Below, piece after piece: positions 55,717 to 64,000 of a stretch of 64,000 nucleotides of DNA. Each line of letters opens with the position of its first letter. The stretch's first letter is position 1. The translations under genes and the position numbers were made by a program. The DNA comes from Scardovia wiggsiae (GTDB taxonomy: Bacteria; Actinomycetota; Actinomycetes; Actinomycetales; Bifidobacteriaceae). Below the pieces are notes generated by a model, which was not told the DNA's origin, searched no databases, and was given only the letters and a program-made list of their open reading frames with translations. Location: positions 124,001 to 188,000 of the forward strand of contig NZ_CP157350.1 in NCBI RefSeq assembly GCF_051045985.1, read 5' to 3'.

Positions 55717-58587
55717 GTGCCTAAAGCACGCGTGTACGATTTAGCCAAGGAACTTGGCATAGGTAGCAAAGACGTTTTGAACAAGCTCAAGGAAATGGGC
55801 GAGTTCGTCAAATCAGCTTCATCAACAGTTGAGCCTCCAGTCGCCCGCAAGATACGCAATGCGTTTGCAGCGGCAGGGCAGGACACCGAATCTGAAGGTA
55901 TCCCTTCGCAGGCTGACAGGCAGCAGGCGGGGAAGCCAGGCAACAGTGCAGGCAGAGATGCTGGAAAGGTTGCGAAGGACAGCAGCAGCCCGTCGGCGGC
56001 CCAGCCAGGCGCTACAAAGCCCGGAGCCTCAGGGGACACTTCTGCTGCAGCCGGGAAGGCTGCGCCAGGGCCTGCCGGCAGTGCGCAAGGTGATGTCAGC
56101 CCGGAGAAGGGTACCGGCAGGACGCAGGCGGCAGCCAGCGGCAGCCCGGCACCTTCGTCCCGTAAGCCGGGTACTCCAGGAAAGAAACAGAACGCCCAGG
56201 GGAAGAGCCCGGGCGATGCGAAGGGTGCCCCGGCTGCAGCAGGCGTCCCTGTCCCGACGCCGCATCAGCGTAAACCGGGAGCCCCCCGCCCCGGGAATAA
56301 TCCGTTTATGAGCAGGCAGCATATGGGTGCCCCCACTCCGGGGGATATCCCGCGGCCGCATCCGATGAACCGCCCAGGGGCCTCCGGGGCAGAAGGCCGC
56401 GGAGGGCGCGGGCGCGGCGGGCGTACCGGCCAGCAGCCCGGCCGCAATGGCTCGCAGCAGGGGCGTTCCGGCGCACGGTCCGGGCAGCCGCGGAATTCCC
56501 GCGGCGGGCGCCCGTCACAGGGTGCAGGGTACAGCACCGGCAGTTCTTCACGGCCAGGCCGTTTCGGCGCCCCAGGCATGAATGGCCAGAGGCCGCAGAA
56601 CGGGCCAGGCGCAGTCATGCCTTCACGCGGACCGGCCGGCCGCGGCCGCGGGCGTGGCGGTGCTGCCGGTGCTTTCGGGCGCCAGGGCGGGAAATCTTCA
56701 AAAGCCCGCAAGGCGGCGCGCCAGCGTCAGCGCCAGGAATACGAGGAGATGCAGGCACCTGTTATCGGCGGCGTACGCATCCCCTCCGGCAACGGGCAGG
56801 CAGTCCGCCTCCAGCAGGGCGCTACGCTGTCTGATCTGGCAGACAAGATCAATGTAGCTACGGCATCACTGGTCACCGTCCTGTTCCATCTGGGGGAAAT
56901 GGCTACAGCTACGCAGTCCCTTGACGAATCTACCTTCAAGATCCTTGGGGAGGAGATCGGCTGGGATATCCAGATAGTGTCTGCCGAAGAAGAGGATAAG
57001 GCCCTCCTGCAGCAGTTCGATATTGACCTTGACCAGGAAGAGGACGAGGAAGACCTTGTCCCGCGGCCTCCGGTCGTAACTGTTATGGGGCATGTTGACC
57101 ATGGTAAAACGCGGCTTCTGGATACGATCCGGCAGACGAATGTGTCAAGCCATGAGGCTGGCGGCATCACGCAGCGCATTGGCGCATATCAGATACATGT
57201 TGAGCTCAATGATATAGACCGCCGCATCACTTTCCTTGATACCCCGGGCCATGAAGCGTTTACCGCCATGCGTGCCCGCGGTGCGGAACTCACAGATGTT
57301 GCAATCCTTGTGGTAGCAGCCGATGACGGTGTGATGCCCCAGACAGTGGAAGCTATCAACCATGCGCAGGCAGCACATGTGCCTATTGTGGTAGCAGTCA
57401 ATAAGATTGATATTGAGGGCGCCAATCCTGATAAAGTCCGCGGGCAGCTCACTGAGTACGGACTCGTACCTGAAGAGTACGGCGGCGATACCATGTTCGT
57501 TGATATATCCGCGAAGCAGGGCACCAATATCGATAAGCTGCTTGAGGCTGTGCTCCTTACGGCCGACGCAACCCTTGACCTGCGGGCCAACCCGGATACC
57601 GATGCGCGCGGTGCAACAGTGGAAGCAAGGCTTGACAAGGGGCGCGGCGCAGTTGCTACCGTCCTGGTCCAGCAGGGTACACTTCATGTCGGCGATGCTA
57701 TTGTTGCAGGCACTTCATACGGCCGCGTGCGCGCGATGCTTGATGAGAATGGCGGTAATGTGAAGAATGCAGAGCCGTCGACGCCTGTAGCGGTGCTCGG
57801 CCTTACTTCCGTACCGTCAGCCGGCGATGTATTCCTGGTCGCCCCGGATGACCGTTCTGCCCGTCAGATCGCTGAAAAGCGTGAAGCTGCGGAGCGTGCG
57901 GCACAGCTGGCCCGGCGCCATAAGCGCGTATCCCTTGAGAACCTCAAAGAGCAGTTTGCCAAATCTGAAATCGATATGCTCAACGTTATTATCAAGGGCG
58001 ATTCCTCAGGTTCCGTGGAAGCACTGGAAGACTCCCTGATGAAGATTGAAGTCTCTGATGAAGTGGGCATCCAAGTCATACACCGCGGGGTCGGCGCCAT
58101 CACTCAGAATGATGTCAATCTGGCGACTGTCGATAAGGCTGTTATCATCGGTTTCAATGTGCGCCCGAGCAGGCAGGTCGCTGACCTTGCTGAGCATGAG
58201 GGTGTTGACATCCGGTACTACTCTGTGATCTACCAGGCTATTGAAGAGATCGAAGCATCCCTTAAAGGCATGCTCAAGCCTGAGTATGAAGAGGCAGTCA
58301 CTTCGCACAGCGAGATCCGCGAAATATTCCGTTCGTCCAAGTTTGGCAATATTGCCGGCGTTATGGTGGAAGACGGGACAGTCAGGCGCGGCACGAAGGC
58401 ACGCATTATGCGCAGCGGGATCGTCACAGTCAATGACCTTGAGATCGCCGGCCTGCGCCGTTTCAAGGATGATGTGCAGGAAGTCTCTGAAGGGTATGAG
58501 GCCGGTATCAATCTCGGGTCGTTCAACGATATCGAGATCGGCGATATTATTGAGACCTTCGAGATGCGGGAAGTTGAGCGGCAGTAA
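55717..58587 (+). CDS. infB: Translation initiation factor IF-2
   Basis: A 956-aa GTPase that places initiator tRNA on the ribosome. The GTG start at 55717 has AGGAG. The N-terminal IF2_N module (RVYDLAKELGIGSKDVLNKLKEMGEFVKSASS) is followed by a disordered Pro/Gly/Arg/Ala-rich region to about residue 340. The GTPase domain starts near 450 (MGHVDHGKTRLLDTI, DTPGHEAFTAMRARG, NKIDIEG). Confidence 0.98.
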   Translation: MPKARVYDLAKELGIGSKDVLNKLKEMGEFVKSASSTVEPPVARKIRNAFAAAGQDTESEGIPSQADRQQAGKPGNSAGRDAGKVAKDSSSPSAAQPGATKPGASGDTSAAAGKAAPGPAGSAQGDVSPEKGTGRTQAAASGSPAPSSRKPGTPGKKQNAQGKSPGDAKGAPAAAGVPVPTPHQRKPGAPRPGNNPFMSRQHMGAPTPGDIPRPHPMNRPGASGAEGRGGRGRGGRTGQQPGRNGSQQGRSGARSGQPRNSRGGRPSQGAGYSTGSSSRPGRFGAPGMNGQRPQNGPGAVMPSRGPAGRGRGRGGAAGAFGRQGGKSSKARKAARQRQRQEYEEMQAPVIGGVRIPSGNGQAVRLQQGATLSDLADKINVATASLVTVLFHLGEMATATQSLDESTFKILGEEIGWDIQIVSAEEEDKALLQQFDIDLDQEEDEEDLVPRPPVVTVMGHVDHGKTRLLDTIRQTNVSSHEAGGITQRIGAYQIHVELNDIDRRITFLDTPGHEAFTAMRARGAELTDVAILVVAADDGVMPQTVEAINHAQAAHVPIVVAVNKIDIEGANPDKVRGQLTEYGLVPEEYGGDTMFVDISAKQGTNIDKLLEAVLLTADATLDLRANPDTDARGATVEARLDKGRGAVATVLVQQGTLHVGDAIVAGTSYGRVRAMLDENGGNVKNAEPSTPVAVLGLTSVPSAGDVFLVAPDDRSARQIAEKREAAERAAQLARRHKRVSLENLKEQFAKSEIDMLNVIIKGDSSGSVEALEDSLMKIEVSDEVGIQVIHRGVGAITQNDVNLATVDKAVIIGFNVRPSRQVADLAEHEGVDIRYYSVIYQAIEEIEASLKGMLKPEYEEAVTSHSEIREIFRSSKFGNIAGVMVEDGTVRRGTKARIMRSGIVTVNDLEIAGLRRFKDDVQEVSEGYEAGINLGSFNDIEIGDIIETFEMREVERQ

Positions 58588-59078
58588 TGGCAAAAACCAA
58601 TCCCCGTTCAGCGCGTATTGCAGCCGTTATCCAGCGTGTTATTGCTACAGCACTGTCTACCGGCCTGCATGACCCGCGCCTGAAAAGCGTTACTGTTACA
58701 GAAGTCCGTGTAACGAACGATATGCAGATTGCACGTATTTTCTGGACGCAGCTTGGAGACCCGGGGCATGCCCAGGGCGAACGCAAACGTGCGGCGCAGG
58801 CCCTCCGGCAGGCAACAGGCCATCTGCGGACGCTGGTCGGGCGTTCAACAGGGCTGCGCCTGACCCCCCAGCTGGAATTCGTGTATGATGAAGTCCCTGC
58901 CCATGCAACCGCCGTTGAAGATATTATGGTTGTTGCCCGCCATCGTGACGAGCAGCTTGCCAGGCTGCGTGAAAATGCCCGCTATGCAGGCGAGGAAGAC
59001 CCCTACAGGCACGGCAGTACTGATAACGGGCCGAACGGGGATGAAACAGTGCAGGATGGCAGCGGTTTTGACCACTGA
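58587..59078 (+). CDS. rbfA: Ribosome-binding factor A
   Basis: A 163-aa KH-fold factor for 30S maturation. SARIAAVIQRVIATAL and the LVGRSTGLRLTPQLEFVYDE segment are typical. The ATG overlaps the infB stop. The acidic C-terminal tail is Gly/Asp-rich. Confidence 0.95.
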   Translation: MAKTNPRSARIAAVIQRVIATALSTGLHDPRLKSVTVTEVRVTNDMQIARIFWTQLGDPGHAQGERKRAAQALRQATGHLRTLVGRSTGLRLTPQLEFVYDEVPAHATAVEDIMVVARHRDEQLARLRENARYAGEEDPYRHGSTDNGPNGDETVQDGSGFDH

Positions 59079-60141
59079 TGCTGCAGCGGATCCTGCGGAC
59101 AGCATCCCTTCTTCCGGTGTTTTCGTTGTTGACAAACCGCAGGGTGTCACCAGCCATGATGTTGTTGCGGCTGCCCGTAAGCTGCTCCATATGAAAAAGG
59201 TGGGGCATGCGGGCACTCTTGACCCCATGGCTACCGGTGCCCTTGTTATTGGTTTCGGTAAGGCAACCCGCCTGCTCAATGTGATCACTGGTGCTGATAA
59301 AACGTATGAAACAGTGATCCGGCTGGGGCAGTCCACAGCGACTGACGATGCTGAAGGCAGTATTACCCGGGAATATGATACGTCAGCTGTTTCGGACGGG
59401 CAGATATACGCTGCTGCCCGCAGCCTGACAGGGACTATCAGGCAGGTCCCCAGCGCATTTTCTGCGGTGAAAGTCAACGGAAGGCGTGCTTATGATCTAG
59501 CCCGTGAAGGCAGGCCGGCCGAGCTGGCTGCACGCACAGTCACTATATCTGATTTTACAGTTGACAGTATTGTCCGCCGGAAGATCCGGCAGGATGGCAG
59601 CAGCAGTCCTGATGGCTCCCGCAGCCCTGCCGAATACGCTGCTAGGGCTGTAATAGATATCCACGCTCATATCACATGCTCTTCGGGGACATATATCCGT
59701 GCTGTCGCCCGCGATCTGGGCGCGATCCTCAGTAACGGCGCCCATCTGACTATGCTGAGGCGCATACGGGTCGGGAAATTTGCGCTGGATGCCGCGCAGG
59801 CATACCAGCCTGTGAGGCCTGCCATCCCTGCTGTGGCTGAAAAACAGGTTTTTACGGCACGCGACGGGGGCACGGCGGTCCGGAACAGGGCAGCTTTCCC
59901 TGACAATGTGCAGCGCAGGCTTCAGCACTGCCTGTATTCCCCCGCTGAAGCGGCTGCACTGGCGATGCCCGTACTGGCAATATCTGATGCCGATACCGAA
60001 ATACTCCGCCACGGAGGGATGATTCCTGCGCATATCACGTCTCTCACAGCGGCTGTGAACACCGATTCGCACGAACTTATTGCGCTTGTGGAACCGTGGA
60101 AACATCGTACTGCCAAACCTGCTGCCGTTTTTATTGCATAG
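59056..60141 (+). CDS. truB: tRNA pseudouridine synthase B
   Basis: Makes pseudouridine-55 in the T-loop of tRNA. In the 361-aa protein catalytic Asp56 is in GHAGTLDPMATGALV. Other motifs are SAVKVNGRRAYDLAREG and SCTYIRAVARDLG-like CSSGTYIRALARDLG (here CSSGTYIRAVARDLG). The start at 59056 overlaps rbfA by 23 bases; ATG at 59041 is an alternative. A C-terminal actinobacterial extension follows the catalytic domain. Confidence 0.94.
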   Translation: MAAVLTTDAAADPADSIPSSGVFVVDKPQGVTSHDVVAAARKLLHMKKVGHAGTLDPMATGALVIGFGKATRLLNVITGADKTYETVIRLGQSTATDDAEGSITREYDTSAVSDGQIYAAARSLTGTIRQVPSAFSAVKVNGRRAYDLAREGRPAELAARTVTISDFTVDSIVRRKIRQDGSSSPDGSRSPAEYAARAVIDIHAHITCSSGTYIRAVARDLGAILSNGAHLTMLRRIRVGKFALDAAQAYQPVRPAIPAVAEKQVFTARDGGTAVRNRAAFPDNVQRRLQHCLYSPAEAAALAMPVLAISDADTEILRHGGMIPAHITSLTAAVNTDSHELIALVEPWKHRTAKPAAVFIA

Positions 60142-60290
60142 CACCCGTGGCGTGCAGCTGATACAATATCTGAGTCAGCTTTTTGCGCAGGGGAAGGCTT
60201 ATGCCATGCCTCTTGAGGCTGGGCACCATTCCGCGCAGAAAGCATATCTATAACAGAAACACCTTTATAACAGAAAACAGTGAGGAAATG

Positions 60291-60497
60291 ATGGACGATA
60301 TTTTGGGTTCAATGAAAGAACAGGCTGAGAAGCTTGCCGGTATTGATCTTGGCAATGTCAATGCAGGCGAACTGGCCGATAAAGCCAGAGAGGCTGTGAA
60401 AAATGCCGATGTTGGGGGGCTTGCCCGGAAGGCAAAAGATATTTTGCCCGACCAGGCTGATTCTGTTATCGATAATATTACTGAAAAACTTAAGTAA
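60291..60497 (+). CDS. Small helical protein of unknown function
   Basis: A 68-aa protein, Ala/Asp/Lys-rich, predicted to be mostly amphipathic helix (GELADKAREAVKNADVGGLARKAKDIL). GAGGAA precedes the ATG pair at 60288/60291. It resembles small mycobacterial and actinobacterial proteins annotated as Rv0909-type antitoxins, but no toxin gene is adjacent, so I make no functional claim. Confidence 0.6.
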   Translation: MDDILGSMKEQAEKLAGIDLGNVNAGELADKAREAVKNADVGGLARKAKDILPDQADSVIDNITEKLK

Positions 60498-60577
60498 ACG
60501 CTGGAAGATTAGCGGATGGCCGTGCGGACAGATAAAAGAAAGCTGACGGCAGAAGACAGCAGGGCTATGGAGGCAGC

Positions 60578-62059
60578 ATGCCAAATATCCTTACTTATGC
60601 GCAGACGATGTTCGATACTTTCGATGTGCGCCCCTTCTCAAGGGTAGATTCCCTTGTCCTGTCATGCTTGGCTTATGTGCATATGAAGGGGGATGTCCCG
60701 CGCCTGTACTTTTCCCGGTTCAGCGGCGCAGCATATGCAAATCCCGGGAAAGGTGAAGCTGCCCTCTCAGATGATACGGATAATATGACGCCGCCCCATG
60801 CGGGCCCGTCAGGCCGCCCATCTGCTGATGCCGAAGCCCGTATCGAGACCCGCGGCAACTGGTTCGTCCGTCAGGGAAAGAAGGCTGCTGCATGGCTGAA
60901 GGCTCTAGTGCACGGCAGCAGATCCGGTACAGATGGGCGCGGCGATGGACTGGCCGGGCCTTCATATCCCGGAGATGCCGAGCGTTTTATACCCCTCGCT
61001 GATGTCCTGCGGGCTGAAGATTATGCTGAAATGTTTGATGATGCCGGCCCTGATAATGAGGACCTCCAGCTTCTGCGCGCAGTATGTGAATCCCCGCGGT
61101 ATCGCGGCATCCAGGTAGGGCAGTATATCCAGAACCAGAATTCTGTCAACGGCGAAGAACAGCAGTTCGGCGCTGTGACCTTCCTCCTCCCCGACGGTAC
61201 GGAATATATTGCATTCCGCGGTACAGAGGCAAATATCCTGGGGTGGAAGGAAGACTTCGAGATGACGTATCATGCCGTTATCCCCTCCCAGACTGAAGCA
61301 TATGAGTATCTTGAAGCTGTTGCCGCACAGTCAGGGCGGCCTCTGCGCGTCGGCGGGCATTCCAAAGGAGGGAATCTGGCGGTATACTCAAGTACCCTCG
61401 CAGATCCCGGGATCAGGCAGAGGATAGTGGCAGTGTATTCCCATGATGGCCCGGGGTTCCAGGACAGTTTTTTCAGGAATCCAGGGTGGGCTGAAATCAA
61501 GGGGAAAGAGGATAAAAGCTGTCCGGAATTTACTGTGGTAGGCCAGCTCCTTAATCCCGAAGCCCCTTACTCCGTTGTGAAGTGCAGCGTCAGCGGGATC
61601 CGGCAGCATTACTGTATGAGCTGGAATGTTGTTGACGGCGATTTTGAGTATGCGGAGAGTACAGACCCTGCAGCCGTATCGATCAATTCTTCCATCAGCC
61701 AATGGCTGGAAAAGATCCCGCTGGACCGCCGCAAGCTGGTGGTAGGCAGCGTTTATGAGGCAATCCGTGCCGGCGGGTACGAAGACCTTAATGAGCTGAG
61801 CAGCGATTTTTCGCATGCGTGGCCCAAAATATACACTGCAGTAAGGAATACCGATCCGCGGGACAGATCGGTGATTTTTGCGATAGTAAGGGATCTGATG
61901 GGGCTGCTTGTCCCGTCAATGATCGGTTCGCTGATGTCGCCTCTTATCCCTCCGGCTGTGCCTTCTGCGCTGGCTTCCCTCCGAGGCAGGAACGGGGCAG
62001 ACAACGGATCCGGCAAATCAGGTTCTGATAAGAATGCAGACAGTCCTGAACGCTCCTGA
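60578..62059 (+). CDS. Mbeg1-like / DUF2974 alpha/beta hydrolase
   Basis: A 493-aa protein of the lipase-related family. The nucleophile elbow is GGHSKGGNLAVYSS (Ser near residue 260). Other features are IAFRGTEANILGWKEDFEM and YSHDGPGF. A low-complexity insert of about 65 residues (roughly 55-120) and a Gly/Ser/Asn-rich C-terminal tail are extra to the family core. It may hydrolyse an ester; the substrate is unknown. Overlaps the next gene by 26 bases. Confidence 0.85.
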   Translation: MPNILTYAQTMFDTFDVRPFSRVDSLVLSCLAYVHMKGDVPRLYFSRFSGAAYANPGKGEAALSDDTDNMTPPHAGPSGRPSADAEARIETRGNWFVRQGKKAAAWLKALVHGSRSGTDGRGDGLAGPSYPGDAERFIPLADVLRAEDYAEMFDDAGPDNEDLQLLRAVCESPRYRGIQVGQYIQNQNSVNGEEQQFGAVTFLLPDGTEYIAFRGTEANILGWKEDFEMTYHAVIPSQTEAYEYLEAVAAQSGRPLRVGGHSKGGNLAVYSSTLADPGIRQRIVAVYSHDGPGFQDSFFRNPGWAEIKGKEDKSCPEFTVVGQLLNPEAPYSVVKCSVSGIRQHYCMSWNVVDGDFEYAESTDPAAVSINSSISQWLEKIPLDRRKLVVGSVYEAIRAGGYEDLNELSSDFSHAWPKIYTAVRNTDPRDRSVIFAIVRDLMGLLVPSMIGSLMSPLIPPAVPSALASLRGRNGADNGSGKSGSDKNADSPERS

Positions 62060-62735
62060 AAACCCCGCAAGAGGCACATACTCCGAGAAAAAGTCGGAGT
62101 TTATCGGTGAGGCATGCCATGCCGGTTCGCTGGAAGAGGCGCTTGATTTTGTGCAGACAGTCCGGTCCCGGAACCCTAAAGCACGTCATGTTGCATATGC
62201 TGCGGTCGTTGGGGACAGCAGCCAGGCGCACGAGCGGATGAGCGACGACGGCGAGCCTGCCGGTACTGCGGGCAGGCCTGTGCTCAATGTACTCCGGCAG
62301 TCAGGCCTTACGAGGTGCGTTATTGCTGTCACCCGGTATTTCGGAGGGATCCTTCTCGGTTCCGGCGGGCTTATCAGGGCATATTCTTCTGCCGCATCCG
62401 CTGCTGTGGCAGGGGCCGAGCTTGCGAAGCTGGTACCTGCAGCCGTTTATGGAACAGTTATAGATTATCCCTCCTATAGCCAGCTTAAGCACTGTATCAC
62501 GCAGTCCGGCGGGATCGTGCGGGAAGAAAGGTTCACTGAGAAGGTGCGCATGGTTTTTGCTGTTGCATCTGACCGGACGGAAGAATTCAGCAGGCGTATT
62601 GATTCTGCGTTCCGCCATGCTGTAACGATTGATACCCTTGAGGAAAGCTATATCACAGTCCCCATTAAAGTTCCCGGCAAGGCAGAGCCAGGAACGGCCG
62701 GCGCAGGCACTGCCGGCATAACACTACCTGCGTAA
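62034..62735 (+). CDS. YigZ/IMPACT family protein
   Basis: A 233-aa protein. Motifs: KKSEFIGEACHAGSLEEA, ARHVAYAAVVG, DDGEPAGTAGRPVLNVL and VTRYFGGILLGSGGLIRAYSSA, conserved in the family. Members may regulate translation or bind tRNA; the role in bacteria is not settled. ATG at 62034 lies inside the preceding gene, with a weak ribosome site. Confidence 0.92.
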   Translation: MQTVLNAPENPARGTYSEKKSEFIGEACHAGSLEEALDFVQTVRSRNPKARHVAYAAVVGDSSQAHERMSDDGEPAGTAGRPVLNVLRQSGLTRCVIAVTRYFGGILLGSGGLIRAYSSAASAAVAGAELAKLVPAAVYGTVIDYPSYSQLKHCITQSGGIVREERFTEKVRMVFAVASDRTEEFSRRIDSAFRHAVTIDTLEESYITVPIKVPGKAEPGTAGAGTAGITLPA

Positions 62736-62768
62736 CGTTATAATGGGGCAGTATTAGATGGAGGCCAT

Positions 62769-63359
62769 ATGGAGCAGGAAACTTTAACGGTAACATATGA
62801 ACGGCTGCGGCATTCTGATGATTCGCAGGAGCTGAGCAGGCGGGCACGTATGCCGCTGCCCGGCAGGGACGATGGGGCTGCCTTTTCCAGGGCCACTGCG
62901 TTGCTGGAGGCCGTGGCCGGCAACCTCCATACGCCTGTTGAAGACCGGGCTTTCCTGGCTGAGGCCATGCCATTCCCGAATATCCTGGTCAAACTGTCCG
63001 GTGATCCGGAACCGCAGGTCCGCGCAGCTGTTGCGGCCAACCGCAATGTCAAAGACTGGCTTGCAGGGCGGCTGACAAAAGATGACGATGCCAGTGTCCG
63101 CAGGGCGGCATTGCTGAATCCCCAGACATCATGGAAAATGAGGCTTGAAGGTGCGCAGGATCCGCGTACTGACCCTGAAGTGCTTGAGTATCTGGGCACT
63201 TTAGGGGCGGAAGAGGGCTCGGAAGATAATGCTATCCTTTCCGCTATGGTGCGCAGGGCTGTTGCGCTGAACCCGAATGCCCCGGATACGCTGGTCCGGG
63301 CGCTTGCGCATGACGGGAACGATGATGTCAGCCATGCAGCACAGAAAAGGCTGTCCTGA
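62769..63359 (+). CDS. HEAT/variant-leucine-rich-repeat-like protein
   Basis: A 196-aa protein of short helical repeats: FPNILVKLSGDPEPQVRAAVAANRNV, KDWLAGRLTKDDDASVRRAALLNPQTS, VRRAVALNPNAPDTLVRALAHDGNDDVSHAA. These match the variant leucine-rich repeat pattern (D..VR.AVA.N). It is probably a protein-interaction scaffold. GGAGG precedes the ATG. Confidence 0.75.
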   Translation: MEQETLTVTYERLRHSDDSQELSRRARMPLPGRDDGAAFSRATALLEAVAGNLHTPVEDRAFLAEAMPFPNILVKLSGDPEPQVRAAVAANRNVKDWLAGRLTKDDDASVRRAALLNPQTSWKMRLEGAQDPRTDPEVLEYLGTLGAEEGSEDNAILSAMVRRAVALNPNAPDTLVRALAHDGNDDVSHAAQKRLS

Positions 63360-63450
63360 TAGTTTGTACGGGCTCTAATTGTGGCAAAACTTATTGAACA
63401 TTATTAGAACGTGCGCATGTCGCTGTGGTGAAGTGGGTTATTCTTAAGAT

Positions 63451-64000
63451 ATGGCGACTAAAAAAAATACAAAACTCATGAAGGAAAGTGACGAGCGAAG
63501 TGGCCGTACGCTTATCCAGCTCGCCCACGAATACGGTGTTGCAACGGCGTACACCGGCCAGGACGGCGAATTCTATGAAATAGGCGATGAGGTGCTTATT
63601 GCCGTACTCAAGGCGCTCAATGTAGATGCGTCAGACGATGCAAAGGCACTGAAAGCCCTTGAAAAGAAGCGGCGTACCAAACATCTCCAGCTTGTCAGGC
63701 CAACGGTCCTGCATGTGCAGGGTGTGGACAGCAAAGTCAAACTGCACCATGGCAGCACAAGGCTCCCTAAGGCTACGGTCACGCTGGAAGACGGTACGCA
63801 GTTCAACGGCGGCAAACCGCTTGCTCTCGAAGAGGGATACAGCCCTGAAGATGAGCCTAGGATGATCGATGGCGAACTCATTGATACATCATATGCCGTA
63901 GTCCCTGCCGTGCTCCCCCTGGGATATCATACGCTCCATATAACTGTGGGCAGGAAAACTATCGATTCCCATCTGATCAGTGTCCCGGAAAAGATCGACC
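63451..64000 (+). CDS. malQ: 4-alpha-glucanotransferase MalQ (5' part; cut by window end)
   Basis: The frame is open to the end of the window. The first about 180 residues include LIQLAHEYGVATAYTGQDGEFYEIGDEVLIAVLKALNVDA, then a beta-rich domain (GKPLALEEGYSPEDEPRMIDGE). This is the N-terminal region found in actinobacterial MalQ, whose GH77 barrel would follow outside the window. The ATG at 63451 has only a weak GAAGTGGG site; TATTCT six bases before it could mean a leaderless message. Substrate: maltodextrins. Confidence 0.85.
   Translation, partial: MATKKNTKLMKESDERSGRTLIQLAHEYGVATAYTGQDGEFYEIGDEVLIAVLKALNVDASDDAKALKALEKKRRTKHLQLVRPTVLHVQGVDSKVKLHHGSTRLPKATVTLEDGTQFNGGKPLALEEGYSPEDEPRMIDGELIDTSYAVVPAVLPLGYHTLHITVGRKTIDSHLISVPEKID

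Noticed and set aside
60291..60497. Toxin-antitoxin system
   Set aside because: Only a distant resemblance to an antitoxin family; no toxin-like gene is adjacent.
1..64000. CRISPR array, prophage, insertion sequence or integrase
   Set aside because: No regularly spaced direct repeats, no cas, phage structural, transposase or integrase motifs were seen.

Overview
This window looks like a chromosomal segment from a high-GC Gram-positive bacterium, most likely a member of the Bifidobacteriaceae (Bifidobacterium or a scardovial genus). The evidence is the gene content and style: actinobacterial MurT/GatD next to dnaB, an anaerobic class III ribonucleotide reductase, a bifidobacterial-type MalQ, GlgE, surface proteins ending in LAxTG, GTG and TTG starts, and a compact set of housekeeping operons. 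Base composition is moderate for an actinobacterium. I see no prophage, insertion sequence, CRISPR array or plasmid backbone.

Layout. 1-3.3 kb: the end of dnaB, then murT-gatD (amidation of peptidoglycan D-Glu). 3.3-9.5 kb (minus strand): a membrane protein, then a MarR-controlled heterodimeric ABC exporter. 9.7-18.7 kb: a phasin-like protein with an AarF/UbiB kinase, a flavin reductase, a HAD phosphatase, tRNA-Ile/tRNA-Ala, a DUF45 metalloprotease, an SPFH protein, Dps, a CNNM/CBS protein and inorganic pyrophosphatase. 18.9-27.9 kb: GlgE, a large LAxTG surface protein, and nrdD-nrdG behind a probable NrdR-controlled promoter. 28-33 kb: a P1B-type ATPase behind an 11-C tract, and an ABC-2-like transporter. 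33.4-40.7 kb is the most accessory-looking region. It holds two tandem paralogous MSCRAMM-like adhesins with LAxTG anchors, a palindromic dispersed repeat, a family 8 glycosyltransferase, a membrane gene split by an in-frame amber codon, and a Pro/Gln-rich protein.

41-64 kb is core: initiator tRNA, the F1Fo ATP synthase operon (atpBEFHAGDC), the str operon (rpsL-rpsG-fusA-tuf), nusA, infB-rbfA-truB, a small helical protein, an Mbeg1-like hydrolase, a YigZ/IMPACT protein, a repeat protein, and the 5' part of malQ.

The most interesting signals are: the two copies of an approximately 90-bp element with 25-26-bp inverted arms; the tandem adhesins carrying a MSCRAMM latch motif with LAxTG sorting signals; the poly-C tract before the metal ATPase; the amber-split membrane gene; a MurT with no zinc-ribbon cysteines; paired NrdR-like boxes before nrdD; and a cluster of five GGTAC pentamers between atpB and atpE. 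I did not find one locus that is clearly a new multi-gene system. The surface-adhesin block and the palindromic element are the best candidates for follow-up.
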